A stretch of DNA of 64,000 nucleotides from Niallia endozanthoxylica (GCF_008710145.1 NZ_VYKL01000020.1:1-64000), one strand, 5' to 3'. Positions 37,912 through 48,430 are shown, counted from the first letter of the stretch. Numbers and translations: made by a program. The notes: generated from the sequence alone by a model not told the origin.

Positions 37912-39450
37912 ATGATAAAAAATGAACGCGGCTCAACACTAGTAGTTGTTATGCTTATGCTGATGGTATTTACTGTACTAGGTCTTGCCATTATATCCAC
38001 TAGTATTGGAGGGGCAAAAAGGACAGAAATAAGAGAAGAACAGGTTACGAATGATTTAGATGCGATTCGTCATCTTAATGAAGCGGTTGCTTATATTAAG
38101 GAAACAATCAATCAAGAATTTAATATAAAAAACCCTGATATGTCGATTCGGGCCTATCAGAATCTTATTCAAGATGACATCATAGATAATAAGTATCAAT
38201 ATCAAATTGCTAATATTAGCAATACCTATGAAACCATTAACGAGAGCGAAGATTTTACAAGAGTATTGCAAGTAACCAGTGGAAACTATACCCAAAAAGT
38301 CTATATAACCGGAATGCCAAGCTTTCTTAAATATGCGGTCGGTTCAAGAGGAACGTTAACTCTTAACGGATCTACTTATGTAGAAGAAGGCAATATCTAT
38401 GCTAGTGATAAAATAATTATCGCTAATGAAGCAAAATATATATTTAATGGCGATGATTTAGTAGAAAAAACAACCTTCCCGTCTGTCGCTAGTAATAAAA
38501 GCTTATTATTCCTAGAAAATGAAAATATAGACCTTTGCAACTATAATTGTTACTCTGAAAAAACGAAAAATAACGGTTCATTCCATTCTTTAAAACTAGA
38601 AAATCTTGACGATGCATTTGATCCTACTTCGCCAACCTATTCAAAAGATAATACCGAATTTGTTGAAGTTGATATTGAAAAAACATTTAAAGAAAAGCTT
38701 CAGACAGCAGGTTTTGTTGATGATAATGCTAATCCCTACAACATGGACATTAATCAAATGATTGCTAACGGCAGGAGTCGTTCATCAGTGAAGCTAATTA
38801 CATCATTTAAAGACATTGACAACGATCCTTCCATCGAAGGTTATTTATATGTCAGTCCAAGTCAAGAAGATACCTATATTGAGATAGACAACCTAACGCT
38901 TGATAAATCAAAATGGCTAGTCTTTGATGGAAATGCGATTATTGAAAATATCGGTAGAGACCCAATGAATGTTTCAGCAAATATCCTTGTCACAGGGGAT
39001 TTAACATTAAGAGGAGCAATTAACTTCAATTCGACAATTTACGTTTTTGGAAATACGACAATCAACAATGTAGATATCAAAGGTTTAAATGATGGAGAGT
39101 TAATTTTAATGACACAAGGACAACTAGAAATCGCAAGAATCAATAAATTTACAGAAGACAAAAGCTCTATTAAAGCCTATCTTTATACCAATCAAGATGC
39201 TGAAGTTTATGCAATGGGTTCTTATCTTTATGTTGAAGGCGGCATTTTTGCCCGTGGAAACTTAGAAGTTAACGCATATCGCGGTTCTGCTGAGGATGAG
39301 GGTACAGGTATAAAGTTTACAGATAATGATAATGAAACCGCCTCACGACTCATTATAAAAAATAATAAAAAACTATTTATGAACCAAGAACAGGGTCTCC
39401 CTAAGATTAATCAATTAGAAGTAATGACAGATTTAATGAAAAAAGAATAA
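37912..39450 (+). CDS. Large PilX/GspK-like minor prepilin
   Basis: 512 residues. The leader ends at Gly7; the mature N-terminus STLVVVMLMLMVFTVLGLAI has Val, not Glu, at +5, as in tip-capping GspK-type pseudopilins. The rest is long for a pilin and mostly beta. The region of about residues 345-470 (ILVTGDLTLRG, TIYVFGNTTINNV, YLYVEGGIFARGNLEV) looks like a beta-helix. It probably sits at the pilus tip with the two preceding subunits and may carry an adhesive domain. Confidence 0.75.
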   Translation: MIKNERGSTLVVVMLMLMVFTVLGLAIISTSIGGAKRTEIREEQVTNDLDAIRHLNEAVAYIKETINQEFNIKNPDMSIRAYQNLIQDDIIDNKYQYQIANISNTYETINESEDFTRVLQVTSGNYTQKVYITGMPSFLKYAVGSRGTLTLNGSTYVEEGNIYASDKIIIANEAKYIFNGDDLVEKTTFPSVASNKSLLFLENENIDLCNYNCYSEKTKNNGSFHSLKLENLDDAFDPTSPTYSKDNTEFVEVDIEKTFKEKLQTAGFVDDNANPYNMDINQMIANGRSRSSVKLITSFKDIDNDPSIEGYLYVSPSQEDTYIEIDNLTLDKSKWLVFDGNAIIENIGRDPMNVSANILVTGDLTLRGAINFNSTIYVFGNTTINNVDIKGLNDGELILMTQGQLEIARINKFTEDKSSIKAYLYTNQDAEVYAMGSYLYVEGGIFARGNLEVNAYRGSAEDEGTGIKFTDNDNETASRLIIKNNKKLFMNQEQGLPKINQLEVMTDLMKKE

Positions 39451-39451
39451 G

Positions 39452-39481
39452 AAAAAGCCGATATGTTTCTATCGGCTTTTT
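39452..39481. terminator. Bidirectional terminator
   Basis: AAAAAGCCGATA and TATCGGCTTTTT form a 12-bp stem with a 6-base loop between the convergent minor-prepilin operon and the VWA gene. Confidence 0.92.
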
Positions 39482-39498
39482 TCTTATTCTCTGACCTA

Positions 39499-42400
39499 TT
39501 AGTATTTATCATCATTATTTGGTCTCGATTTTTCCTCTACAATTTTTACTGTCATACCAGCAGAAAACTTATTATTACTATCATCTTTTACTGTAATTTC
39601 AATATCTGCTTCACCCAATCGTTTTGGAATAATCTCCCCATCTGATTCTACTTCAAGTATATTCTCATTTGTAGAATTAAAGGTTGGAGTACCTTCAATA
39701 TTTGAAGCATCTGATGGACGATAGGTAATATAATCATTTACGTTCTTATCAGTAGCACCCTTTTCAATGATTATTTCATCTGGAACATTGATTCCTTCCA
39801 GTGGGGACCCTACCTTTACCGTAATAGTGGTTTTCACATCACTGCCATCATCAGCTCTAATTTCAATTTCTGCTGTTCCTGTTTGTTTACCCTGGATATG
39901 GTTTGGCCCCAAGATGGAAACAATGGATGGATTTAAAGATTTCCAAATGAGATTTTGATTTGATGCATTTGTTGGTTCAATGTTAATAATAAAATCACTA
40001 AATTCATGCAGTTTTTTCATTTGAACAGGATTTGGTGTAACAGTTATCCTAGTAATTAATACTGGGTTGATTCTAACCGGTACCTCTTCCTTAATCTCAT
40101 CACCAGCAATATCTGTAGTCGTAACAATTAACTTTGTATGACCCTCTTTTAATCCTACAAGTTGCCCATTCTCATATTTAGCAATGGATTCATCTGAAAG
40201 CGATACATTAAATTCGCGATTTGTTCCATCTTCAGGTGTTACTTTTATATTCAGTTTAACTGAATCACCTACATTTAATTCAATTGGATTTGGGTCAACG
40301 ACAACAGATTCTTTAATGATAGTGATTGTTTTTGCAACTGGATTGTCATTAAGAGAAAATCCGCCTTTTGTTCTAACCTGAATGGTTATCTCTCCTTTTA
40401 AATTCTTTGGCAATTCAATATAATCGGTTGGGTCAAATGCCGCCCACTCCGTCTGTGAATCGTTTGAAATAAGCTGATATTCGTATACAACACCCTCACC
40501 TGAAATTTTATCTGTTATTTTAAAGCCGACACGACCTTTTGTCGTTGCTCCAGGTTGAAGGTCCTCACTTAAAGAAAGATTTTTTAATTTAAAATCAGTC
40601 TTTAGCATTAAAACTGCAGTAGTATCATCATAGTATGTGACTTCGATAGCATGACCTTCGTTAATCAGCTTCATTGCTTTTACTGGTTTTTGTATTTTTC
40701 CTTGATCATTAGAAAGCTGTGTTTCAGCAATGACCTCTCCATCCTCTGTAACTTTTGTGATAGAACCTAAATAATCACCGATATATTCACTAAATTGCGC
40801 ACCCATTTTAAGTAAATGAACATTCATAGATATTAGTTGTTCATCAATATTGAGTGTCTGTACTTGATCTCCAAATCGAGAATCAACAAAGCTCAAAGCA
40901 GCTTGCGGCATGGTTGTTAACGGTATGGCCCAATCCGCTTTTAATTTTAATTGTACAGTATAATCATCGATTGAGAATTTACCAGATTCATAGGCAATAT
41001 TGTTGCTGCCTAGACTAATTTCTATATCTTTTCCATTATTAATGATTCTTACTTCAGCACCAGCTATTTCTGCCGGTTCACCATTTTTATACAATTTGAT
41101 TTGCTCGGTATTAGCTAATGATATTCCCTCAGGTATTGGCTGAACAATCTTCAAATTGCTGATGGTACCTTTTGTCACTGAAGTAAAAACGGTGTCTGGA
41201 ATTAATTTATATTGCACCGTAAATTCATTAGTCTCCGAATCTTTATCTCCAAACTTTACCAAACCATCTGGTGAATATTTGGCGTTTCCTAGACTATCAA
41301 CCTCATTTAAGAAATATGGTGCCGTTTCGTCTTTTACAACAACAGTAAAAGGATTATTAGGAAAAGACCTGCTGTTACCATTCGCGTCTGTATAAGTCAT
41401 CATAATATTATCTTTAAATTCATACGTACCAGCTTTTTTAAATTGTAACGGCAAGGATTGCTGAATTAAACTTGGATCTGGTTTTTCTCCAACAGGAAAC
41501 GTAATCTTAAACGGTATTTGAACCACTTGATTACTATCTGCTATAAAATTAGAAGTTGGATCCACAATCACTTCTCCATTAAACTTTTTTAAATCAATCG
41601 TTACATTCCCCGAAATGGTTGTTGAATTCACTTTTTTAGAGATTGCATCAAAAACACTTGTTAAATTATCAGGATTTCCTTTAACAGCATATCCAGCTGT
41701 TTTACTTGACATATCTTGCAACAATTGGAAATTAACTTCCCCTTCATTAGCAAAAGCGATGCTATACATGGTAATATTCCTAGCACCTAGTAAAGCTGCT
41801 GAATTTAAAGCTTCTGATTCTATTACTTTTTTTGTTTCATTGTATTTTCTACTACCATCAAAGTAAACTCCAGCATTATAACCGGATTTTCCATCAGAGT
41901 GTAACATATAATAGTCTTTACTAGTTTTATACAAAACGCTAGGCTCTCCATCAGTCAGAAAAATAACATACTTATTCCGAAGTGTGCTATCAAACTTTTT
42001 CATTGCTTCACTCAGTGTCTGAGTGTAATTCGTTCCTCCCTCTGAAAAATAATCTAAATACTCTATCACGTTTTTAATACTAGATAGTCCCGTTGTCGGC
42101 TGAAGATTGAGCCATCCGCCTCCCCATCCGCCTACCCATTTCGTTTTATCGCTAACATTACTATCAAATGGAACAAAGAAAAATCTGTCCTCTTGTTTAG
42201 CATTATTTTCAAAGTACTTGATTGCAGATTTTAAGGCATTTTTTGCTGTTGTATCTTTTCTAACTCCATTAAGTGTAAATGCCATTGATCCCGATGTGTC
42301 ATGAACAAAAACCACATCAATTGGCAATCTTTCATCTTTTGGTGCCATTCCCTTTGGAATTACAGTAATATTGATATTTCCTCTTGCATTTTCGTTTGGG

Positions 42401-43635
42401 GGTTTAACAAATTCCTCTGCCGATGGTTGAACCGAAAATGCAGCACCAGGTATTGAATTCATGTCTTTTTTAATTGTAATTGTAAATGGCTGATGGACTT
42501 TTGGTGATGTTCCATCATATTCAAGTTTTATATTATCAAAGGTATATGTGCCAGCATTTTTAAAGATTAACGGTAAGGATGTTATTAATGAATTTGGGTC
42601 TGGCTGCTTTCCAACTGGAAAATTAAATTTAAATGGTATATGTGCAACTTGATTCACATCAACAACGGCGTTTGACATTGGATCAACTGCTACATTTCCA
42701 TTAAATTTTTTTAAATCAACATTTACTTCGCCGCTAATTGTATAGTTATCAATTTTCTTTGAAATGTCTTCAAAAATACTTGTTAGATTGGCAGGTGTTG
42801 CATGTACTGCATCTCCACCCGTTTTTCTTGACATATTTTCTAATAATTGAAAGTCAATTTCGTCTTCTCTCGCAAAACCAATACTGTACATCGTTATATT
42901 ACTTTGAGATAATTGTTCACTCGTTTGTAACGCCTTACTATGAATGAAATCTTTTGTCTTTTGATAGTTCTTACTAGAAGTCTCTCCTTCATACAGAGCT
43001 TTACCGTTTGTATATAGAACATATTTCCTTTTATTATAACTTAATACAGTTGGCTCCCCATCTGTTAAGAAAATAATATATTTATTCTTATTGCTGCTTT
43101 GAGTCAATAGATTTTTAGCATATTCAAGAGCTTGTGTGTAATTGGTGCCACCCATATTATTGTTATATTTATCTAAGTGCCTGGCTCTTTGTTCAATCGT
43201 TTTTAAACTTTCCACTGCTCTAACATCACCCTTAGTACGGACACCATCACTAAAAGGGATAAAATAGAAATTATCACCCGATTTGTTATTAGACTGAAAG
43301 TAATTAATAGCCTTATTGATTGCACTTTGGGCACTAACTGCTTTTCTTATCCCATCAAAGTTATCATTCATTGAACCTGATGTATCATGAACAAACGCAA
43401 CATCAATCGGCTCTCTCTCTACTTGATTAACATTTCCCTTGGGAGTAATGGCTATATTAAGATTCCCTTTTGCTTCACCATCTGCATTTAATGTATAGTC
43501 ATTTGCTGCAGGAACTACGGAAAAGTCAACGCTCGGTTGTCCATCAGCTTTTGTTACTAATGGATATGAGAATGAAGATATTATTAAAAATAATATGGTC
43601 AAACACACTGAAAATACTCTTAATTCCTTTCTCAT
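39499..43635 (-). CDS. Secreted tandem-VWA protein with Ig-like (Big) domains
   Basis: 1378 residues from the ATG behind AAGGAGGT; a start 12 codons upstream lacks such a site. Signal peptide about residues 1-30. Two von Willebrand A domains follow, each with intact MIDAS (DTSGSM, GGTNYT, FLTDGEP), the first near residues 75-290 and the second about 350 residues later. Each VWA is followed by a similar beta domain (KKFNG...DP.SN). Then come a DUF11-like beta domain and three Big_2-like domains. No LPXTG anchor, LysM or S-layer motif is visible. It converges on the minor-prepilin operon, suggesting a PilY1-like tip adhesin; this is inference. Confidence 0.82.
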   Translation of the reverse strand: MRKELRVFSVCLTILFLIISSFSYPLVTKADGQPSVDFSVVPAANDYTLNADGEAKGNLNIAITPKGNVNQVEREPIDVAFVHDTSGSMNDNFDGIRKAVSAQSAINKAINYFQSNNKSGDNFYFIPFSDGVRTKGDVRAVESLKTIEQRARHLDKYNNNMGGTNYTQALEYAKNLLTQSSNKNKYIIFLTDGEPTVLSYNKRKYVLYTNGKALYEGETSSKNYQKTKDFIHSKALQTSEQLSQSNITMYSIGFAREDEIDFQLLENMSRKTGGDAVHATPANLTSIFEDISKKIDNYTISGEVNVDLKKFNGNVAVDPMSNAVVDVNQVAHIPFKFNFPVGKQPDPNSLITSLPLIFKNAGTYTFDNIKLEYDGTSPKVHQPFTITIKKDMNSIPGAAFSVQPSAEEFVKPPNENARGNINITVIPKGMAPKDERLPIDVVFVHDTSGSMAFTLNGVRKDTTAKNALKSAIKYFENNAKQEDRFFFVPFDSNVSDKTKWVGGWGGGWLNLQPTTGLSSIKNVIEYLDYFSEGGTNYTQTLSEAMKKFDSTLRNKYVIFLTDGEPSVLYKTSKDYYMLHSDGKSGYNAGVYFDGSRKYNETKKVIESEALNSAALLGARNITMYSIAFANEGEVNFQLLQDMSSKTAGYAVKGNPDNLTSVFDAISKKVNSTTISGNVTIDLKKFNGEVIVDPTSNFIADSNQVVQIPFKITFPVGEKPDPSLIQQSLPLQFKKAGTYEFKDNIMMTYTDANGNSRSFPNNPFTVVVKDETAPYFLNEVDSLGNAKYSPDGLVKFGDKDSETNEFTVQYKLIPDTVFTSVTKGTISNLKIVQPIPEGISLANTEQIKLYKNGEPAEIAGAEVRIINNGKDIEISLGSNNIAYESGKFSIDDYTVQLKLKADWAIPLTTMPQAALSFVDSRFGDQVQTLNIDEQLISMNVHLLKMGAQFSEYIGDYLGSITKVTEDGEVIAETQLSNDQGKIQKPVKAMKLINEGHAIEVTYYDDTTAVLMLKTDFKLKNLSLSEDLQPGATTKGRVGFKITDKISGEGVVYEYQLISNDSQTEWAAFDPTDYIELPKNLKGEITIQVRTKGGFSLNDNPVAKTITIIKESVVVDPNPIELNVGDSVKLNIKVTPEDGTNREFNVSLSDESIAKYENGQLVGLKEGHTKLIVTTTDIAGDEIKEEVPVRINPVLITRITVTPNPVQMKKLHEFSDFIINIEPTNASNQNLIWKSLNPSIVSILGPNHIQGKQTGTAEIEIRADDGSDVKTTITVKVGSPLEGINVPDEIIIEKGATDKNVNDYITYRPSDASNIEGTPTFNSTNENILEVESDGEIIPKRLGEADIEITVKDDSNNKFSAGMTVKIVEEKSRPNNDDKY

Positions 43636-43702
43636 AGAGGTTACCTCCTTTTTTATATTTTCTATGTTCAAAAATTAAATATTCTATGCCTATATTACTA
43701 TT

Positions 43703-43711
43703 ATTATATCA
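43703..43711 (-). promoter_or_regulatory. Extended -10 promoter of the VWA gene
   Basis: Minus strand TGATATAAT, an extended -10 with a perfect hexamer, about 70 bases before the chosen start. No good -35. It lies downstream of the folC terminator, so the VWA gene is independently transcribed. Confidence 0.55.
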
Positions 43712-43849
43712 ATTCTCCATATTTATTAATAGTTGCAGTTAGTAAGATTGGCTGTTAAACCTAGTAAAAAAGACTGAATTTTTATGATTAATAATCGTGC
43801 CTTGCAAAGTTTTGATTTTAATCAAAAAGTTATAAAAATATATAAAAAA

Positions 43850-43874
43850 AGGAGTGTCATCCCTGACAACTCCT
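43850..43874 (-). terminator. Terminator after folC
   Basis: On the minus strand AGGAGTTGTCA pairs with TGACACTCCT (one bulge), followed by seven T. Confidence 0.85.
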
Positions 43875-43926
43875 ATCACAAAATAGTATATATATACACT
43901 TAATGAAAATAAATTTTAAAGACAAT

Positions 43927-45231
43927 TTACAAAGTTGATTCTCGAAGAAAATGTCTAACTTGTGAAATAAAATATAGCGAACCCGTTACTACCAAAATTT
44001 CATTTTCGTCTAGCAACATGTATTCATTCGTAATCGCGTCTTTCCAATCGTCCTGCATATACTTTTTCTTAGAACTGCTCAAGCTATACAACGCCTCAGT
44101 TGTGGATGCTCTAGGATAATCAAAGCTGACAAACGTGATTTCATTAGCTGTCTTATCCAATTTCTCAATCATCTTATCTAGCTTTTTGTCAGCTAATGCG
44201 GAAAAGATGATTTTGATTTTTTTATCGTGATATCTTTTCGTCAGCTCGTTTGTCAAAGCAGTAATTCCTTCTTCGTTATGGGCACCATCTAGAATCAAGA
44301 CCGGATTTTGCTTAACCATCTCAAATCGGCCCGGCCAAAAAGCGGCTTTCAACCCTTCTCGAATATCCTTTTCCTGTATTTGGATACCATGTTCCTGTTC
44401 GAGGAGATTCGCAGCCATTATCGCCAATGCTGCATTCTCCGTTTGGTGTTTACCAAACATTGTAATGGCAGCATCTTTAAGCTCCAGATTTTTACATTGC
44501 CAAGAGAATACTTCACCTGATTCAACAGATTTATGATCCTTAATGGAAAAATCCTCATTCAATAAATAAATAGGAGCCTCTAATTCTCTTGCCCGCTTCA
44601 CAATGACTTCCCTCGCCTCAGGCTGTTTAACGGCCGAAATGATACTCTTTTCTTTTTTAATAATTCCCGCTTTTTCAAACGCAATTTCTTCATAGCTGTT
44701 CCCTAAAAATTGCGTATGATCCAAACCTATATTTGTAATAATCGACAAAAGCGGATGAATGACATTCGTTGAATCAAAACGCCCGCCAAGACCTACTTCA
44801 AAAATCACGATATCGACTGGATGTACTTCAGCAAAATAATAAATCGCCATCGCTGTAATAATTTCAAATTCAGACGGTCCGCCAAGTTCCGTTGCTTCCA
44901 GTTCCACAGAAAGAGGGTAAATCCTATTTGCCAGCTCCACTACTTCCTCGTCTGCAATCGGAGCACCATTTAAGCTGATTCGTTCATTAAACTGCTCAAT
45001 ATAGGGAGAGGTAAAGGTTCCAGTCTGAAAACCGGCATGTTCAAGAATAGAACGTAAATATGTAACCGTGGAGCCTTTCCCATTTGTTCCGCCAATATGT
45101 ATACACTTAATTCTTCGCTCTGGATGATTCAGCTTCTCCATCATCCATTCCATTCTCATTAATCCTGGCTTAATCCCCAAACGAAGCCGGGAATGAATCC
45201 AGTGCAGTGCTTCCTCGTATGTTTGAAACAT
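43927..45231 (-). CDS. folC: Folylpolyglutamate/dihydrofolate synthase FolC
   Basis: 434 residues. Adds glutamates to folates. The Mur-ligase-type P-loop is GGTNGKGSTV; VGLGGRFDSTNV and LILDGAHN are family motifs. It follows valS as in B. subtilis, but with repeats between them. Confidence 0.96.
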   Translation of the reverse strand: MFQTYEEALHWIHSRLRLGIKPGLMRMEWMMEKLNHPERRIKCIHIGGTNGKGSTVTYLRSILEHAGFQTGTFTSPYIEQFNERISLNGAPIADEEVVELANRIYPLSVELEATELGGPSEFEIITAMAIYYFAEVHPVDIVIFEVGLGGRFDSTNVIHPLLSIITNIGLDHTQFLGNSYEEIAFEKAGIIKKEKSIISAVKQPEAREVIVKRARELEAPIYLLNEDFSIKDHKSVESGEVFSWQCKNLELKDAAITMFGKHQTENAALAIMAANLLEQEHGIQIQEKDIREGLKAAFWPGRFEMVKQNPVLILDGAHNEEGITALTNELTKRYHDKKIKIIFSALADKKLDKMIEKLDKTANEITFVSFDYPRASTTEALYSLSSSKKKYMQDDWKDAITNEYMLLDENEILVVTGSLYFISQVRHFLRESTL

Positions 45232-45253
45232 CGTTGCATCTCCTTAACATAAA

Positions 45254-45303
45254 GGTGTCAGGCACATCAAAAAGACATTTGTCCATTTATAGTGCCTGAC
45301 ACC
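45254..45303. repeat. GGTGTCAGGCAC palindromic repeat, family D
   Basis: Arms GGTGTCAGGCAC and GTGCCTGACACC flank AAAAGACATTTGTC. It is the same type as the nadA terminator at 1747, here without a good T-run, between folC and a family C repeat. Confidence 0.85.
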
Positions 45304-45305
45304 AG

Positions 45306-45463
45306 ATTTATCCCACTCTTAACGGGCAGTAAGACCCCCATCTCAAGATTCTGAGTATACAAAAGAAGATAAGTCGGGGATCAACTGCCCGTAAAGGTCC
45401 GATTGGTTCAACTAACCATCAGTGGAGGATAGAAAAAAACCACTGATGGAAGTTTCACTTTAT
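45306..45463. repeat. Structured repeat, family C, copy 2 (inverted)
   Basis: Reverse-complement copy of the element at 21301-21514, keeping the ACGGGCAGT/ACTGCCCGT stem and the CCATCAGTGG/CCACTGATGG hairpin but lacking the central variable hairpin. It directly abuts the valS stop codon. Confidence 0.88.
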
Positions 45464-48109
45464 TTATTCGCCTTTTAATTCCTTTAAGCGTTCTTCAACA
45501 GCCGCTCTTTTTTCTGTATAATCTTTTTCTTTTGCTTTTTCTTCTTCAATGACCTTTGCTGGTGCTTTGCTTACGAAGCCTTGGTTGCTTAGTTTCTTCT
45601 GTACGCGTTCCACTTCTTTATTTAATTTATCTAATTCTTTCTCAAGACGGGCAATTTCTTCATCCAGATTGATTAAGCCTTCAAGCGGAAGAATGATTTC
45701 TGCTCCTGTCACAATAGATGTCATGGCCTTATCCGGAATCGCAACCTCAGTCGCTAGCGTCAATTCCTCTGGATTACAGAAGCGCTCAAGATACGCTTTA
45801 TTATTCTCAAGCGTTGCAAGCACATCTTGGTCCTTTGCTTTGACAATCATATTGATTTTCTTGCTCATTGGCGTATTTACTTCCGCACGGCTGTTACGTA
45901 CAGAACGAATGATTTCTACTAAGAGCTTCATTTCCTCTGCAGCCTTCACATCGGTAAAGGAAGCATTCACTTCAGGCCATGCAGCCACCGTAATGGATTC
46001 ACCTGAGTGAGGAAGGTTCTGCCAAATTTCCTCGGTGATAAATGGCATGAACGGATGCAATAGACGCATCGTGTTATCTAGTACATAGGCTAAGATAGAA
46101 CGAGTTGTTTTCTTTGCCGCTTCATCTTCTCCATATAGCGGAAGTTTCGCCATTTCAATATACCAGTCACAGAAATCATCCCAAATGAAGTTGTAAAGCA
46201 CACGACCAACTTCACCAAATTCGTAACGGTCAGACAGTCTTGTGACATGCTCAATCGTTTCATTTAATCGCGTTAGGATCCATTTATCAGCAACTGATTT
46301 TTCCCCGCTTAAATCAATTTCTTCATATTTCAATCCATTCATATTCATTAAGGCAAAACGGGAAGCATTCCAAATCTTATTGGCAAAGTTCCACGTTGCT
46401 TCAATTTTTTCCATACTGAAACGTAAATCCTGTCCAGGTGATGAACCTGTTGCAAGGAAATAACGAAGAGCATCTGCACCATATTGGTCAATAACATCCA
46501 TTGGGTCTACACCGTTGCCCAGTGATTTACTCATCTTTCTGCCTTCCGCATCACGAATTAACCCATGGATAAGAACATCTTTAAATGGACGCTGTTCTGT
46601 AAATTCAATTCCTTGGAAAATCATCCGTGATACCCAGAAGAAAATAATATCATAGCCTGTTACAAGAGCATCTGTTGGATAGTAACGCTTAAAGTCAGCA
46701 CTATCTTGATCAGGCCAACCAAGCGTTGAGAACGGCCATAAGGCAGAGCTGAACCATGTGTCTAATACATCATTGTCCTGCTGCCAATTCTCGCTGTCAC
46801 TAGGTGCCTCAGCGCCGACATATACTTCACCTGTTTCTTTATGATACCAGGCAGGAATTCGATGGCCCCACCAAAGCTGACGGGAAATACACCAATCACG
46901 GATATTTTCCATCCAGTGTAGATAAGTCTTTTCAAAACGATCTGGCACAAAGTTGACTTTACCTTCCTGCTTCTGTAACTCAATCGCTGCATCAGCTAAT
47001 GGCTGCATCTTAACAAACCATTGCGTGGAAAGATAAGGTTCTACCACCGCACCGCTGCGCTCTGAGTGTCCAACCGAATGCAGATGATCTTCAATTTTAA
47101 ATAAAACGCCTTGTTCCTGAAGGTCTTTCACAATTTGCTTACGGCATTCAAAACGATCCATCCCTTGATATTTACCGGCTCTTGCGTTCATCGTCCCGTC
47201 TTCATTCATCACAAGTACACGCTCTAGATTATGACGATTACCCACTTCAAAATCATTTGGATCATGGGCAGGTGTGATTTTTACAGCTCCGGACCCAAAT
47301 TCCATATCCACATAATCATCACCAACAATCGGAATTTCACGGCCGACAATCGGCAGAATAACAGTTTTGCCAATTAAATGCTTATAGCGCTCATCTTCTG
47401 GGTGAACGGCAACTGCTGTATCACCAAGCATCGTTTCAGGGCGTGTTGTAGCCACTTCAATCGAACCTGACCCGTCTGAAAGCGGATATCTCATATGATA
47501 GAATGCCCCTTGGACATCCTTATAAATAACTTCAATATCAGAAATCGCTGTTTTGGTTGCCGGGTCCCAGTTAATAATATATTCTCCGCGATAGATCAGG
47601 CCTTTTTCATATAATTTTACAAATACTTCATTCACTGCCTTTGAAAGACCTTCATCCATTGTAAAACGCTCACGAGTGTAATCCAGTCCAAGTCCAAGCT
47701 TTGCCCATTGCTCACGAATGAATCCTGCGTACTCTTCCTTCCAAGCCCATGTTTGTTCAAGGAATTTCTCTCGGCCTAAATCGTAGCGGCTTTTTCCTTC
47801 TTCACGTAGTTTAGCCTCTACTTTTGCCTGTGTGGCAATCCCTGCATGGTCCATCCCTGGCAGCCATAGAACGTCATAGCCTTGCATACGTTTCATTCTA
47901 GTAAGAATATCTTGAAGTGTCGTATCCCATGCATGACCTAAATGAAGCTTCCCTGTTACGTTTGGCGGTGGAATCACAATCGTATACGGCTCTTTTTCCT
48001 GATCATCCTTCGCTTCGAAAAACTTCCCTTGTAACCACCATTGATATCTGCCCTTTTCAATCGAATTAGGATCATATTTAGTCGGCATTGTTAATTCATT
48101 TTGTTCCAT
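45464..48109 (-). CDS. valS: Valyl-tRNA synthetase
   Basis: 881 residues. Class I synthetase with HLGH (residues 56-59) and KMSKS (in [11 protein letters not shown]) signatures. It has the editing domain with [13 protein letters not shown] and the C-terminal coiled-coil arm ([20 protein letters not shown]). Expression is controlled by the T-box leader upstream. Confidence 0.98.
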   Translation of the reverse strand: MEQNELTMPTKYDPNSIEKGRYQWWLQGKFFEAKDDQEKEPYTIVIPPPNVTGKLHLGHAWDTTLQDILTRMKRMQGYDVLWLPGMDHAGIATQAKVEAKLREEGKSRYDLGREKFLEQTWAWKEEYAGFIREQWAKLGLGLDYTRERFTMDEGLSKAVNEVFVKLYEKGLIYRGEYIINWDPATKTAISDIEVIYKDVQGAFYHMRYPLSDGSGSIEVATTRPETMLGDTAVAVHPEDERYKHLIGKTVILPIVGREIPIVGDDYVDMEFGSGAVKITPAHDPNDFEVGNRHNLERVLVMNEDGTMNARAGKYQGMDRFECRKQIVKDLQEQGVLFKIEDHLHSVGHSERSGAVVEPYLSTQWFVKMQPLADAAIELQKQEGKVNFVPDRFEKTYLHWMENIRDWCISRQLWWGHRIPAWYHKETGEVYVGAEAPSDSENWQQDNDVLDTWFSSALWPFSTLGWPDQDSADFKRYYPTDALVTGYDIIFFWVSRMIFQGIEFTEQRPFKDVLIHGLIRDAEGRKMSKSLGNGVDPMDVIDQYGADALRYFLATGSSPGQDLRFSMEKIEATWNFANKIWNASRFALMNMNGLKYEEIDLSGEKSVADKWILTRLNETIEHVTRLSDRYEFGEVGRVLYNFIWDDFCDWYIEMAKLPLYGEDEAAKKTTRSILAYVLDNTMRLLHPFMPFITEEIWQNLPHSGESITVAAWPEVNASFTDVKAAEEMKLLVEIIRSVRNSRAEVNTPMSKKINMIVKAKDQDVLATLENNKAYLERFCNPEELTLATEVAIPDKAMTSIVTGAEIILPLEGLINLDEEIARLEKELDKLNKEVERVQKKLSNQGFVSKAPAKVIEEEKAKEKDYTEKRAAVEERLKELKGE

Positions 48110-48131
48110 CTTTTATCCTCCTATGTATTAC

Positions 48132-48144
48132 GGTGTCTGACACC
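48132..48144. repeat. GGTGTCTGACACC palindrome
   Basis: Perfect 13-base palindrome between the T-box terminator and the valS ribosome site; probably a reduced relative of the GTGTCAGGCACC repeats. Confidence 0.6.
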
Positions 48145-48154
48145 CTACTAAAAT

Positions 48155-48426
48155 AAAAAAGCCCCATCCGTCATAAAAGGACGAATGGAGCTGTAGTTCG
48201 CGGTACCACCTTTTTTCCGGCACAAAAAAGCTAGCCGGCACTTACATCGATAACGGGTCTTCCGTCTTTTACTAATCAAAGGTTCATCTTCTTTCGCAAA
48301 AGAAGCTCAAGGGTGACTTTCCAATGGTTTCACTTAGAAAACCTTTCAGCTATTGGTCTTCCTCTCTAAAAGCAAAAATTCATTGTACTTTTCCCTGTCA
48401 ACGCAGTTTATGTAATTAGAACTAAT
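48155..48426 (-). ncRNA. T-box leader of valS
   Basis: Tandem structures upstream of valS end in the conserved T-box GGTGGTACCGCG (rc of 48197-48212), which carries the UGG bulge that pairs with the tRNA acceptor end. An overlapping terminator stem (48160-48192) follows with TTTTTT. In Stem I the likely specifier codon is GUC, in GGAAAGTCACCC. Uncharged tRNA-Val would favour the antiterminator and raise valS expression. Boundaries and specifier are my reading. Confidence 0.9.
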
Positions 48427-48430
48427 CATT

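Noticed and set aside
39499-43635. Sortase-anchored surface protein
   Set aside because: The C-terminus ends in charged residues without LPXTG and hydrophobic tail.
45306-45463. Insertion sequence remnant with transposase
   Set aside because: No reading frame resembling a transposase; the element is purely hairpin structure.
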